The notes: a model not told the origin generated them from the letters alone. Shown: positions 19,290-28,912, counted from the first letter of the stretch. The stretch: 64,000 nt of DNA from an uncultured Parasphingopyxis sp. (GCA_947259005.1 CAMYKP010000006.1:894920-958919), one strand, 5' to 3'. Translations and numbers: made by a program.

Positions 19290-19817
19290 TCAACCGAAAG
19301 TGCGGATGGGATCGGACCCGTCCCAGCCTTGCGCGACCTTGCGGATATGGGCGAAAGTTCGCCCCTTGGTCCCGCTGATATCGGAAATTTCAACGATGGT
19401 TCCGGGATGCGCCTCGGTATCGAAATAGGCGAAACGCCCCTTCTCTCCGCCGATACAGCCTTCATGGCCGACCGTATAACCAAGCGACAAAGCCTTGTCG
19501 TAAACGCGCTGATACTCCTCCGTCCAATAGGACATATGCTGGAGCCCTTCATGGCCGGCTTCCAGAAAATCGCGGTACATGGACGGCGCATCGTTGCGTT
19601 GCTGAATCAGCTCGATCTGCAGGTCGCCGGAATTGGCGAGCGCGATGCTCATCTCCACATCGGAATCGACACCGCGATATTTGAACCAGTCGGTTTTCAC
19701 ATCTTCGATATAGAACCATGGCCCGACGCCCATGACCTCGATCCAGTGCTTCATCGCAGCTTCGATGTCCTTCACGACATAGCCATTCTGGCAGACATTC
19801 CCGAAAATCCGGCTCAC
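19290..19817 (-). CDS. VOC (glyoxalase/dioxygenase superfamily) protein
   Basis: 175 aa with the paired beta-alpha-beta-beta-beta modules of the vicinal oxygen chelate fold: GNVCQNGYVVKDIEAAMKHW at the start, MSIALANSGDLQIELIQQ, and EGLQHMSYWTEEYQ with a potential metal-ligand His/Glu set (H in LQHMS, E in IELIQQ and VEISD). Similar proteins occur in clusters breaking down aromatic or steroid-like compounds. It lies between the SDR and CMD genes on the same strand. The reaction is not assignable. Confidence 0.8.
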   Translation of the reverse strand: MSRIFGNVCQNGYVVKDIEAAMKHWIEVMGVGPWFYIEDVKTDWFKYRGVDSDVEMSIALANSGDLQIELIQQRNDAPSMYRDFLEAGHEGLQHMSYWTEEYQRVYDKALSLGYTVGHEGCIGGEKGRFAYFDTEAHPGTIVEISDISGTKGRTFAHIRKVAQGWDGSDPIRTFG

Positions 19818-19865
19818 GATTCTTCTCCCCTCATGCCTCCACGCCGCGTGAGCCGCATTTCGACC

Positions 19866-20876
19866 TCAAACAATGCCGTTATCTATCAGGCTGCGCGCCG
19901 TATCGATGATCGTTTCCTCTTCATTGCGGGTCTGCCAGCCAAGAACCTCCCTGGCATGGCTCGCATCGGCATGACGCACCTTGCCAAGTTCGGACTTCAC
20001 CTGACGCGCGACCGGATCCCATATGGAAACCAGCCTCATCACCCAATCGGGCAGTTTGCGTGACGGCACTTTTCGCGCCTCATCTCCCAGCCGCTCCTTC
20101 AGCAGCATGGCGATGTCGTGCATCTTGAAGAATTTCCCGGCAGCGAAAAAGCGTTCGCCGTCCATGTCAGGCGCAGTCAATGCGCGCACATGCAGATCGG
20201 CAACATCGCGAACATCGACCACGCAAAATCCGAGATCGGGAGAGCCGGGGAAACTGCCGTCCATAAGCTTTTTCACCGCCTCCAGAGAGGTCGAGAAATC
20301 GGAACTGAGAACCGGCCCCAGCACCATGCTGGGATTAATGGAGCAATATTCCATATCGCCGCCATTGGCGTCCATCCAGTCCCGCGCCGCGCGTTCGGAG
20401 ATCGTCTTCGATTTCACATAGGGGTAAACATCCGGATGGCTGAGATCGGTCCAGCGGCTTTCGTCGAAAGTATATTCGCCGCGATCCACACCGTAGCCGA
20501 TCGCGGCCATGGACGATGTCATCACGACGCGCTGGACACCGGCTTCCTTGGCAAACCGCAGCGCCCGGAGCGCGCCGTCGCGCGCCGGCCCGATAAGATC
20601 GTCTTCATTCTTGGGCGAGGCCGAGGGAAGCGGCGATGCGAGATGCGCGACATGGGTGCAGCCTGCCATCGCCTCGGCCCAGCCCGCATCATCCATCAGA
20701 TCGGCGGCGAAGAAGCTGAGCTTGCTATTGTCGACGCTCAGAATGTCGCGAACATGCTGCTCTTTGGCCAGCGAGCGGATCGTCGTCCGGACCGTCCAGC
20801 CTTCCGCCACAAGCTGCCTGATCGTGAAACCCGCAATATAACCGCTGCCCCCCGTTACGAGTACAGTTCCTGACAT
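19866..20876 (-). CDS. Extended SDR (dihydroflavonol-4-reductase-like NAD(P) reductase)
   Basis: 336 aa. N-terminal Rossmann motif VLVTGGSGYIAGFTIRQL, DLMDDAGWAEAM, substrate-site serine stretch VVMTSSMAAIG, and YPYVKSKTISERAARDW containing the catalytic Tyr-x-x-x-Lys (YVKSK). Family members reduce carbonyls or form or open sugar rings using NAD(P)H. Start ATG 20876 is at the Rossmann beta strand, as usual. It heads the three-gene minus-strand run with VOC and CMD. Confidence 0.85.
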   Translation of the reverse strand: MSGTVLVTGGSGYIAGFTIRQLVAEGWTVRTTIRSLAKEQHVRDILSVDNSKLSFFAADLMDDAGWAEAMAGCTHVAHLASPLPSASPKNEDDLIGPARDGALRALRFAKEAGVQRVVMTSSMAAIGYGVDRGEYTFDESRWTDLSHPDVYPYVKSKTISERAARDWMDANGGDMEYCSINPSMVLGPVLSSDFSTSLEAVKKLMDGSFPGSPDLGFCVVDVRDVADLHVRALTAPDMDGERFFAAGKFFKMHDIAMLLKERLGDEARKVPSRKLPDWVMRLVSIWDPVARQVKSELGKVRHADASHAREVLGWQTRNEEETIIDTARSLIDNGIV

Positions 20877-20961
20877 TGTGATCCTCCCGCCTATCTGTAC
20901 GGACGATCCTATGCCTCAAGGTTTTGCAGCGCAATGAAAAGCGCCGGAGCATTGTGGCGGG

Positions 20962-21456
20962 CTATTCCGCCTGGCTGTCCTGGAACGCTTCCATCATCGG
21001 CCGAAGCTCCTCGGAATAGAAAAGCACCTCGGGCGGCTCGAAACGCCATGCCGTGCGATGCTCGCGAAAGGCGATAACCCCGGCGACCGGCAACCCTTCT
21101 TCGTCATAAGCCTCGCGCATGGCGGCGATGATCCGATCCTGATCGTCGGCATCGACGAGTATCCAGACCATCTGCAGGGCATCATCGCGAAAGACGAATT
21201 CGGCCAGGCGCGGTTCGCCCATATAGTCGAACCCCTCGCAATCGATCTGCTGCTGGATCTCCTGCACATCGGGCAGGAATGGCGGATCGATGGCGCGCAA
21301 TTCCGCCTCGTTGCACATTCCAGCGAGCCGCTCGGTCATCGTGTCCACCGAGGCACCAAATTCCATCACGTCGGGAATCGTGACGTCCACCGACTGCGCC
21401 GAAACGGCCGTGGACATTCCGAGCGTCGCCAAAAGACAAAGAGCGCCGGCTTTCAT
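20962..21456 (-). CDS. Periplasmic protein of unknown function
   Basis: 164 aa with a cleavable signal peptide (MKAGALCLLATLGMSTAVSA, cut after about residue 20). The mature part is acidic, has two cysteines in CNEAELRAIDP and QQIDCEGFDYMG that may form a disulfide, and an alpha/beta pattern ending FYSEELRPMMEAFQDSQAE. I do not recognise a family. It stands alone on the minus strand, 85 bases upstream of the SDR gene, and divergent to the DadA-like oxidoreductase. Confidence 0.7.
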   Translation of the reverse strand: MKAGALCLLATLGMSTAVSAQSVDVTIPDVMEFGASVDTMTERLAGMCNEAELRAIDPPFLPDVQEIQQQIDCEGFDYMGEPRLAEFVFRDDALQMVWILVDADDQDRIIAAMREAYDEEGLPVAGVIAFREHRTAWRFEPPEVLFYSEELRPMMEAFQDSQAE

Positions 21457-21491
21457 GTTTCAATCCTCCAAACAGGTCGCCACTGCTATAG

Positions 21492-21511
21492 TGTATTAGA
21501 TACATAATACA
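21492..21511. promoter_or_regulatory. 7-6-7 inverted repeat between divergent genes
   Basis: TGTATTA, six bases, then TAATACA form a perfect dyad in the short AT-rich spacer between the periplasmic protein gene and the DadA-like gene. It overlaps where both promoters must lie, so it may be an operator or a promoter -10 region on both strands. Confidence 0.4.
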
Positions 21512-21552
21512 ATAGGATTTCCAAACTCGAGTAATCGCCATAAAGGCCGTCC

Positions 21553-22686
21553 ATGCGAACCTTAGACACGATCATCATCGGCGGCGGCATTGCAGGGCTC
21601 TACGCAGCCGCCCGGATTGCGCGGCGCGGCGAAACGGTCGTCCTCGAACGCGAGAGCGCGCCCGGCTATCACAGCTCCGGACGCAGCGCGACATTCTGCC
21701 ATTTCGGGATCGGCGACGGTCTGGTCCACAAACTGACGGCAATCAGCAAGGCCGTTTTCGCTGCGCCACCGGATGGTGATCACCCGCCTCTCGCGCGGCG
21801 AATGGCCGCTTTTTTCATTGCCCGAGCGGATGAGCGGGAGCAGCTGGACCGGCTGACCGAAACCACCCTCGCCCATTCGCCCGATGCGCGTCAGATCGCA
21901 CAGGATGAGCTGCGCGAGATCGTTCCGGTCCTGAAAGCCGGGGATGAGGGTTTCGCAGCCGGGCTTTACGATCCCGATGCCTATAAGCTTGACAGCGATG
22001 CCATGCTGCAGGCGAATATCCGTGCGCTGCGCGCCGCCGGCGGAGCGATGGTTACGAATGCTCCGGTCGAGGCAATCCGCCGTGAAGGCGAACACTGGAT
22101 CGTCGATACACCGGGCGAGAGCTATGCGGCCCGGCACGTCGTCAACGCCGCTGGAGCCTGGGCCGATACGATTGCGGAATTGGCCGGCGTTCGTCCGCTC
22201 GGACTGACGCCGCTCAAGCGCACCATCATAGCCTTTCGTCCGCCCGAGGGCATCGACGTATCCGGCTGGCCCTTCACCAAGACGGTTGGCGAAGGCTTCT
22301 ACATGCTCCCCGAAGGATCGGGCCAATTGCTGGCCTCACCGATGGACGAAGACACGTCACCGCCCTGCGATGCGCAGCCCGACGAGGAAACCATCGCGCT
22401 AGCCGCATGGCAGGTCGAACAGGCTACGACTATGCCGATTCGGCGCATCGACCATAAATGGTCGGGCCTCAGGACCTTCGCGCCGGACAAAAGCCCGGTG
22501 GCCGGATATGCGCCGGACGCGCCCGGCTTTTTCTGGCTGGCCGGACAGGGCGGATTCGGGCTGCAAACGTCGCCGGGCATGGCGATGGCGGCGGAGGCGA
22601 TGCTTCTTGGCCTCGACTGGCCGGAGGCTCTGACTGCAATGGATGTGCGGCCGGAAATGCTCAGGCCGGAAAGGCTGTTCGCCTAG
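21553..22686 (+). CDS. FAD-dependent oxidoreductase, DadA / glycine oxidase type
   Basis: 377 aa. Dinucleotide-binding start TIIIGGGIAGLYAAARIARRG, the E-rich ribose strand (VVLERESAPGYHSSGRSA), VVNAAGAWADTIAELAGV in the middle, and the C-terminal WLAGQGGFGLQTSPGM that closes over FAD. These are typical of D-amino-acid dehydrogenase, sarcosine and glycine oxidases. No signal peptide. It is convergent with, and overlaps by four bases, the sulfatase-like gene. The substrate is most likely an amino or imino acid. Confidence 0.85.
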   Translation: MRTLDTIIIGGGIAGLYAAARIARRGETVVLERESAPGYHSSGRSATFCHFGIGDGLVHKLTAISKAVFAAPPDGDHPPLARRMAAFFIARADEREQLDRLTETTLAHSPDARQIAQDELREIVPVLKAGDEGFAAGLYDPDAYKLDSDAMLQANIRALRAAGGAMVTNAPVEAIRREGEHWIVDTPGESYAARHVVNAAGAWADTIAELAGVRPLGLTPLKRTIIAFRPPEGIDVSGWPFTKTVGEGFYMLPEGSGQLLASPMDEDTSPPCDAQPDEETIALAAWQVEQATTMPIRRIDHKWSGLRTFAPDKSPVAGYAPDAPGFFWLAGQGGFGLQTSPGMAMAAEAMLLGLDWPEALTAMDVRPEMLRPERLFA

Positions 22687-24233
22687 TCCATGCTGCCTGC
22701 CACCTCGGCGAACGTGTATAATTCCCCGTTGGAAACGAACACCATGTGCCGGTCTGGTAGGTTTGGCATCGCAGAACCGAAGCTCTGCCGGAGGATGGAC
22801 GGGTAGATGTTGATCGGGCTGGCCGGCATGTTGCCGGGCGCACCATCGGCATGGCGCACGGCGAACAGGATGCCGAATTTCTCACGCAATGCAGGGCGTT
22901 CAAGTTCGTCCCAGTCAACCGCGACCGGATCGCGTCCGATAAATCGTTCATCGCCGACATGCGGTTCGGGCCATGGGCCTTCGTCGGCCTGCAGGATGAT
23001 CGTTGCGGGGCGCGGACCGGCAAGGATCGCGTCGATCGTCGCCAGAAGCCGGCTGTTCGCATATTCGAGCTGGCCGACATAATTGTCGCGCCGGGTTGCA
23101 GCCTCCGCATCGGCCAGCGAGCGGCAGCTGCCATCGGCGTTGATCACATAGGGAGGGTGCGGGACAAGGAAATGCGCAAACACATATTTGCGCTCATCCC
23201 GTCCGGCAAGATCCTGCAAGGCATTGAACTTATATTCTTCGCGCAGGCACTGGTCATGACGCGCATCGCCATAGGGCAGATCGGCGAGTTCCAGAGCTCG
23301 GCCCGGAACAGATTGCTCGACGAGCAGGCGGGCAAGTTCCGGCAAGTCGCGCAGGTTGATATTCTCGTCCGCGCCGGGATTGCGGCGTGACGGGTTCCAC
23401 CAGGTACCGGCAAAAACGGTCGTGTATCCGGCCTCGTTGAAAAACTGGATGGCGCGGTTGTCGCGCATCGCCCGGTAGATCGGCACCCAGTCGCCGCCCA
23501 TCAGATCGTCGCTTTCGGCAAGCGGCTCAAGATAGGCTGCGTTCATCGTTGACGCGAGCGAATGGCCGGTGCGCTGGAAATTCGAAAAGGCGTTGTCGTC
23601 GACGGCGAAACCGCGTTCGCGCAGGGCATTGAGAAACGGCCGGTTGTCATAGCCGTAAACCCGGGCCAGCGTTTCGCTATTCCCATAGCGGTCCATCACG
23701 AAATGCCAGACATCGGGGCTGTTTTCATCGGCGCTGGCTTCGAATGCCGGAAATGGTGCAGAAACATCCGGCCGGGCCGCTTCCAGCCGATACTGGTCGG
23801 CACCTGCCTGCCCGGCGAAGATCAGGATCAGCGGCAGCGCGGCGAGATTGATCATTGCATTGGTCCGCTCAAGCTTAGCGTCATGCTGCGGAATGCGGCG
23901 CATCAGATCGAGCGCAATCAGGCCGACAAGGACAAGCGCGCCTGCCTCGATCAGCGGCGAAGCCAGTAACCGCGTCAATGACGGAGCATAGAAGAGATAT
24001 CCCCCCAGCACTCCCAGCATCATGCTTGCCCGGATCCATGATTTGGCGAGAAGCCGTAAACCGATCAGCAGGCCGATAAGGATCGCCAGCAGTACAAGTC
24101 CCGTCGGCAGGGCATCTTCATAGCCGAGCCGGTCGGCATTGCTCCGCCACAATCCGAAAAAGATGATGACGGGAATGACGAATCCGGCAAGCGGCAGCCG
24201 TGCAAACCAGCTTTGAGCCAGCTTTTCGAGCAT
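22683..24233 (-). CDS. Membrane-anchored sulfatase-fold (alkaline phosphatase superfamily) protein
   Basis: 516 aa: four to five N-terminal membrane helices (residues 10-145), then a periplasmic sulfatase-like domain starting at DVWHFVMDRYGNSETLARVYG with NFQRTGHSLASTMNAAYL near the position of the nucleophile Ser/Thr, AHFLVPHPPYVINADG and TIILQADEGPWP carrying metal-ligand Asp/His. The layout is that of phosphoethanolamine, phosphoglycerol or similar transferases acting on envelope lipids or glycans. The ATG shares its A with the TAA stop of the upstream methyltransferase (TAATG), so the two are translationally coupled. Confidence 0.82.
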   Translation of the reverse strand: MLEKLAQSWFARLPLAGFVIPVIIFFGLWRSNADRLGYEDALPTGLVLLAILIGLLIGLRLLAKSWIRASMMLGVLGGYLFYAPSLTRLLASPLIEAGALVLVGLIALDLMRRIPQHDAKLERTNAMINLAALPLILIFAGQAGADQYRLEAARPDVSAPFPAFEASADENSPDVWHFVMDRYGNSETLARVYGYDNRPFLNALRERGFAVDDNAFSNFQRTGHSLASTMNAAYLEPLAESDDLMGGDWVPIYRAMRDNRAIQFFNEAGYTTVFAGTWWNPSRRNPGADENINLRDLPELARLLVEQSVPGRALELADLPYGDARHDQCLREEYKFNALQDLAGRDERKYVFAHFLVPHPPYVINADGSCRSLADAEAATRRDNYVGQLEYANSRLLATIDAILAGPRPATIILQADEGPWPEPHVGDERFIGRDPVAVDWDELERPALREKFGILFAVRHADGAPGNMPASPINIYPSILRQSFGSAMPNLPDRHMVFVSNGELYTFAEVAGSMD

Positions 24234-25618
24234 TAGCTGCGACGATATTGGACGATAAGGCGGCCATCTTCGCCAAGCTTTTTCTGCTCGACGATCTCAG
24301 CCCGCGCGCCGACATGCTGAAGGAAGGCTTCCTCGGTATAGTCGGGGAAGATATCCTTGCGGCTGGCCAGCAATTTGCGGACCATCACGTCATCCTTGTT
24401 CGGGAACTCGATCACGCCCTGCGGCGCAAGGCCGATCAGCCAGTCGACAGCCATGTCGAGCGGCACGTTGCGGCCAATCGCGATGTGATGGATCACGGCA
24501 AGCGCCACCATCGCATCGATCTTGCCGCGATCGCCAAGGCTTGCGCGCTCGGAATTGGCCCAGCCCTGTGCAGGGCTTGGATTGGCAGCATCGAGCCAGA
24601 GCGGCAGAACCGACAGTTTCGACTGGGAGAAACGCGAATAGCAGCGTTCCAGTGCGCCATAGTCGAAATCGAAGGCAACGACCGATTTGGCTCCGGCTTC
24701 AAGCGCCGTCTGTGTGAAATCGCCACTGTTGCAACCGATATCGAACATCATGTCCGGTTGTACCGACCCCGCCATCGCTGCGACGAAATCATGCTTTTCG
24801 GCACGCTTTTCCGCATTGTAGCTGTTGTCGCCGGCATAGTCCGACCAGACCGAACGGCCGCCCGGCAATTCAAGGCCGGAGATATAGCTTTTCAGCCCTT
24901 CGAGCATCGCCACAAGAGACCGCTTGGGCAGCTTGTGCGCCTTGACGATCTTTTCCTTCGTCTCGGTCTTCAACGCATGTTTGTGCGCCTTGGCCTGGGT
25001 GACGACATGGGCAAGCACCGTGAAGGAAAGCTTGTCGCGCCAGCCCAGAACCGCCGCCAGGTCTTCAGGCGCAATGCCCTCGACCGATCCGCGATACCAG
25101 CTGTTGGGAACCACGCCGCGCTTCGCCCAGAGGAGCAGCGGATTGAGAAACTGCATGCAGAACTGCCGGTGCCCGGCCCAGATTTCGCCCTCTTCATAGG
25201 GAACGACGGACAGGTGATCGATGAACACCGGCTCGGTGCCGCGAAACTGCACATTATATGCTGTGGCATCGCAGAGGGTGAAATTCGACCGCAACGCTTC
25301 CAGATGCAGTTCGAGATGGAGAATTGCAGCCGCTTTCAGCTGCGAAAAGGTCCATTCATACGGATAGGAGATGAACGGGATCAGCGGGTGCGACAGCAGA
25401 TGGGCCGGTTTGGGTTCAAGCGTGTCGGCAAGGCCGGGCTCTGCGGCTTCCGCTTCGACCATCAGCCCTTTGGCGATAAGCGCGTCAAGCACGCCTGCCT
25501 TTTGCACGGCCTCGAAATTGTCGCGGCCCATCTCGTAGATGGCGCGCAGCACGCGGTCGTCCTGAATGAAGACGCGGCCGCTGGGGTCCCTGAAAGAACC
25601 CGGGTCCGGATTGATCAT
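24233..25618 (-). CDS. Class I SAM-dependent methyltransferase, two-domain
   Basis: 461 aa. The N-terminal half (1-260) is an uncharacterised helical domain (FRGTEPVFIDHLSVVPYEEG, HRQFCMQFLNPLLLW). The C-terminal half contains the AdoMet-binding fold MMFDIGCNSGDFTQTALEAG (motif I), VVAFDFDYGALERCY and AMVALAVIHHIAIGRNVPLD. Proteins of this build occur in envelope polysaccharide clusters. It lies three bases after the YLDP peptide gene and overlaps the sulfatase-fold gene by one base, so all three are one unit. The target molecule is unknown. Confidence 0.82.
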   Translation of the reverse strand: MINPDPGSFRDPSGRVFIQDDRVLRAIYEMGRDNFEAVQKAGVLDALIAKGLMVEAEAAEPGLADTLEPKPAHLLSHPLIPFISYPYEWTFSQLKAAAILHLELHLEALRSNFTLCDATAYNVQFRGTEPVFIDHLSVVPYEEGEIWAGHRQFCMQFLNPLLLWAKRGVVPNSWYRGSVEGIAPEDLAAVLGWRDKLSFTVLAHVVTQAKAHKHALKTETKEKIVKAHKLPKRSLVAMLEGLKSYISGLELPGGRSVWSDYAGDNSYNAEKRAEKHDFVAAMAGSVQPDMMFDIGCNSGDFTQTALEAGAKSVVAFDFDYGALERCYSRFSQSKLSVLPLWLDAANPSPAQGWANSERASLGDRGKIDAMVALAVIHHIAIGRNVPLDMAVDWLIGLAPQGVIEFPNKDDVMVRKLLASRKDIFPDYTEEAFLQHVGARAEIVEQKKLGEDGRLIVQYRRS

Positions 25619-25621
25619 GGC

Positions 25622-25846
25622 TTAGTTTTCGGTGTTGTCGGATGCGACGTCGCCGGTCTTGCGACCGAAGAACGAACGAACCTTGTGCATGAACAGTTTC
25701 GCATAGAGCAAACCGCCAGCGACTGCGCCGATAACGGCCTGAATGATGATGCTGCCCGTGGCCGGATCGAGATAGGCAAAAGCCGGCGCCGCACCGAAAA
25801 TCGTCAGCACGGCAAAAGCCGCGATATGTCGTTCAGAAATACCCAT
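25622..25846 (-). CDS. 74-aa membrane peptide with YLDPATGS motif
   Basis: Signal or anchor sequence (AAFAVLTIFGAAPAFA), a conserved-looking YLDPATGSIIIQ right after it, a second hydrophobic helix (AVIGAVAGGLLYAKLFM) and a basic tail. Small proteins with a YLDPGTGS-type motif are widespread next to sulfatase-fold and methyltransferase genes, as here. It is first in the three-gene unit. The role is unknown; it probably forms a membrane complex with the other two. Confidence 0.78.
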   Translation of the reverse strand: MGISERHIAAFAVLTIFGAAPAFAYLDPATGSIIIQAVIGAVAGGLLYAKLFMHKVRSFFGRKTGDVASDNTEN

Positions 25847-25952
25847 TAAACCCTCCGTCAGTGTTCCACCGACGAGAGTTGAAGGAATATCGTTAAGAAA
25901 TGGATAAAATGACGAGGAAAAGCCGCGGTAACCCTGTCTTTCGATCCTTAAC

Positions 25953-27302
25953 CTATTTGAGCAGCACCAGTTCCTCGGCCATGGTCGGATGGAGCGCGAC
26001 GACGTCGTCGAAATCGGCCTTGGTCAGCCCCGCTTTCACGGCAACCGCCGCCGCCTGCAGGATTTCCGCTGAATCCGGGCCAATCATGTGGAGCCCGACG
26101 ACTTTGCCCGTGTCTCCGTCGCAAACCATCTTGTAGAGCGCCCGCTCATCGCGATCGGCGAGGACATTTTTCATCGCCCTGAAATCCGACAGATAGCATT
26201 TCACGCTGCCAAGCGCCTTGCGCGCTTCGGCTTCGGTCATGCCCACAGCGGCTAATGGCGGATGGCTGAACACCGCAGACGGGATATAGCGATAGTCGAC
26301 CGTTTGCGGGTTATCGTTGAACACCGTCTCGGCAAAAGCCTGGCCCTCGCGGATCGCAACCGGCGTCAATTGCACCCGGTTGGTGACATCGCCGACCGCA
26401 TAGATGCTGTCGACATTGGTCTTGTTATACTCGTCGACCTTGATCGCGCCCTTTTCGTCCAGCTCGACCCCGGCATTGTCCAGCCCGAGGCCATCGGTTT
26501 TGGGAACGCGGCCCGTCGCGATCAGCACGATATCAACGTCGAGGGGCGAATGATTGCTCATCTCGACATGGAGTGATCCATCGTCGTTCTTCTCGATCTT
26601 TTCGAACTGGGCGTTGAACCGGAAGTCGATGCCTTTGCGCATGGATATTTCGAGCAACCGATCCCGGATCGCCTGGTCATATTGGCGCAGGATGGCGTCC
26701 GAACGGTTGATAAGCGTCACTTCGCAGGAAAATTCGTTGAAGATGCCGGCAAACTCGTTGGCAATATAGCCGGCACCCGCGATCAGAACCCGTTTCGGCA
26801 GGGATTCCAGATGGAAAACCTCATTTGAACTGATCGTGTGCTCGACGCCCAGAAAATCGGGCTTGAACGGCCAGGCGCCGGTGGCCACGAGGATTTTCCC
26901 AGCGGTGACAGTCTTGCCCGATGCAAGCTTCACTTCATTCGGCCCGGCAACCGTTGCGCGCTCATGAATGATCTCGACATTGTTGCTCTCGAGCGTGTTG
27001 ATATAGATGCCGTTCAGCCTTTCGACCTCGGCAAGGACATTGTCGCGCAGGGTCGGCCAGTCGAACTCAGGATCGCCCGGTACTTTCCAGCCGAAACGGC
27101 GGGCATCGTGAATATCCTCGGCAAAATGGGACCCATAGACGAGGAGCTTTTTGGGCACGCAGCCGCGAATGACGCAGGTTCCGCCCACCTTATGCTCTTC
27201 GGCAATCGCCACTTTCGCTCCAAATGCAGCCGAAACGCGAGCGGCGCGAACACCGCCCGAACCGGCGCCAATTACAAAAAGATCATAGTCAAATTCGGCC
27301 AT
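25953..27302 (-). CDS. gor: Glutathione-disulfide reductase
   Basis: 449 aa flavoprotein. FAD motif DLFVIGAGSGGVRAARVSA, redox-active disulfide GGTCVIRGCVPKKLLVYGS, NADPH motif VLIAGAGYIANEFAGIFNE, and the C-terminal dimer motif VVALHPTMAEELV carrying the active-site His-Glu. The CVIRGCVPKK form is usual for alphaproteobacterial and plant-type Gor. It reduces GSSG with NADPH in the cytoplasm and so also supplies GSH for the glutathione S-transferase in the island. 108 bases separate it from pgi upstream. Confidence 0.95.
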   Translation of the reverse strand: MAEFDYDLFVIGAGSGGVRAARVSAAFGAKVAIAEEHKVGGTCVIRGCVPKKLLVYGSHFAEDIHDARRFGWKVPGDPEFDWPTLRDNVLAEVERLNGIYINTLESNNVEIIHERATVAGPNEVKLASGKTVTAGKILVATGAWPFKPDFLGVEHTISSNEVFHLESLPKRVLIAGAGYIANEFAGIFNEFSCEVTLINRSDAILRQYDQAIRDRLLEISMRKGIDFRFNAQFEKIEKNDDGSLHVEMSNHSPLDVDIVLIATGRVPKTDGLGLDNAGVELDEKGAIKVDEYNKTNVDSIYAVGDVTNRVQLTPVAIREGQAFAETVFNDNPQTVDYRYIPSAVFSHPPLAAVGMTEAEARKALGSVKCYLSDFRAMKNVLADRDERALYKMVCDGDTGKVVGLHMIGPDSAEILQAAAVAVKAGLTKADFDDVVALHPTMAEELVLLK

Positions 27303-27409
27303 CGGGATTTCCTGTCATCATTGTCTGCCAAGGGTTCGAACTGGGGCGGCAAGAGGTTACGCGCAAGCGGAGTTTTGGCGATAATAGTGATCGACTTTTC
27401 GTTCGATAC

Positions 27410-28912
27410 TCACAGCGCCCGCTCGATCAGCGCTTTGGTCGAGGGATCCAGCTCCAGCGCATCCTCATCCTCGGCAATGGCGCGGGCGATATCCTTGCCC
27501 AGCTCGACCCCGAACTGGTCGAACGGATTGATGCCAAGCAGCGCTGCATTGACGAAGGTGCGGTGCTCGTAAAAGGCGAGCAGCGCGCCCAGGCTTGCCG
27601 GATCGAGCCGTTCGAGCAGGATCGTGCTGGACGGCCGGTCTCCGGGAAAATGCCTGGCCGGATCGTCGGACGCGCGCCCCGTCATCAGGGCCGATCCTTG
27701 CGCGAAGCAGTTGACCAGCAATTGCTCGTGATGCGCGGGGTCGCGGTGATCATGCGCCTCGGCCACGGCGATGAATTCGGCGGGAACAAGATGCGTTCCC
27801 TGATGCAGCAGCTGGAATACCGCATGCTGCGCATCGGTGCCCACTCCGCCCCAGACAATCGGTGAAGAGGCACGGTTCAGTGGCTTGCCATCTGCCGTCG
27901 CGGCCTTGCCGTTCGATTCCATCTCCAGCTGCTGGAGATAGGACGGAAGCAGCCGCAACCGCTCGTCATAGGCGAACACTGCCCGCGTCTCGGCCTTGCG
28001 CGCCTGCGTATAATAAAGGTCGGCAAAGGCGGCGAGCACGGGCGCGTTCTTTCGCCACTCGGTAAAACGGAAATGCCGGTCCATCGCCGCCGCGCCCTCG
28101 AGGAGCTGCTCAAACGCTTCCCAGCCCAGGGCCAGTGCGATGGGAAAGCCGATCGACGACCAGAGCGAATAGCGGCCGCCCACCGTATCGGGGAAAGGCA
28201 GCACCCGTGTCTGGTCGATCCCGAAATCGACTGCCGCATCCGGCTGCGCGGTCAGCGCTACCATCTGGCCGAACGGATCGACGATCCCGGCATTGCGCAT
28301 CCATTGCAGCGCGCTTTGCGCATTGAGCATGGTTTCAGCCGTGGTGAAACTCTTCGACGCAATGACGACCAGCGTATATTCCGGGTCGAACAGGGTGAAC
28401 GGCCCTTCCAGCGCTGCGCCATCGACATTGGAAACCACCGCGACATCATAGGCCGGGTCTTCCCGCCCCAGGGCGTCGATAACGAAATCCGGGCCAAGCG
28501 CCGACCCGCCAATGCCCAGATGGAGGATATGGCGGATCTCGCCAAGCGCCCCTGCTTCGATCGCGTCGATCAGCGCGCGCATCCTGAGATGCAGCGTGTT
28601 GGCAAGCGCCACGCTGTCCGGTGCGCCCTGCCCACGCTGCGCCATATGCTCGGCCGCCCGGCCCTCGCTGGCATTCACCGGCTCGCCCGCGAACAGCGCA
28701 TCGCGCTTGCCCGCCAGATCCTGCGCATCGGCAAGGCTTTCAAAAACCTCGATCAGCTCCGCATCGAGATGCGTCTTGGAAAAATCGAAATAGAGGCCTG
28801 CCTCTTCGACGGTCAGTGTATCGAGTCGGTCGGGATCGGCGTCGAAAAGCGCGGTCAGGCGCTGCGGCGCGGCGCTTTCAATCGCCTGCCATGAAGTTTC
28901 GCTATCAGACAT
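27410..28912 (-). CDS. pgi: Glucose-6-phosphate isomerase
   Basis: 500 aa, normal for the shorter bacterial Pgi. Signatures: LGIGGSALGPDFVIDALG (sugar phosphate loop), VVIASKSFTTAETMLNAQ, GGRYSLWSSIGFPIAL (the classical Pgi pattern with active-site residues) and, near the C-terminus, NPFDQFGVELGKDIAR. It interconverts glucose 6-phosphate and fructose 6-phosphate; in sphingomonads it serves gluconeogenesis and the Entner-Doudoroff route. It is co-directional with gor and the two-component genes, with modest gaps. Confidence 0.96.
   Translation of the reverse strand: MSDSETSWQAIESAAPQRLTALFDADPDRLDTLTVEEAGLYFDFSKTHLDAELIEVFESLADAQDLAGKRDALFAGEPVNASEGRAAEHMAQRGQGAPDSVALANTLHLRMRALIDAIEAGALGEIRHILHLGIGGSALGPDFVIDALGREDPAYDVAVVSNVDGAALEGPFTLFDPEYTLVVIASKSFTTAETMLNAQSALQWMRNAGIVDPFGQMVALTAQPDAAVDFGIDQTRVLPFPDTVGGRYSLWSSIGFPIALALGWEAFEQLLEGAAAMDRHFRFTEWRKNAPVLAAFADLYYTQARKAETRAVFAYDERLRLLPSYLQQLEMESNGKAATADGKPLNRASSPIVWGGVGTDAQHAVFQLLHQGTHLVPAEFIAVAEAHDHRDPAHHEQLLVNCFAQGSALMTGRASDDPARHFPGDRPSSTILLERLDPASLGALLAFYEHRTFVNAALLGINPFDQFGVELGKDIARAIAEDEDALELDPSTKALIERAL

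Noticed and set aside
24200..25849. 549-codon plus-strand frame opposite the methyltransferase and YLDP genes
   Set aside because: No start signal or domain; the minus-strand genes have AdoMet motifs and tight operon spacing.
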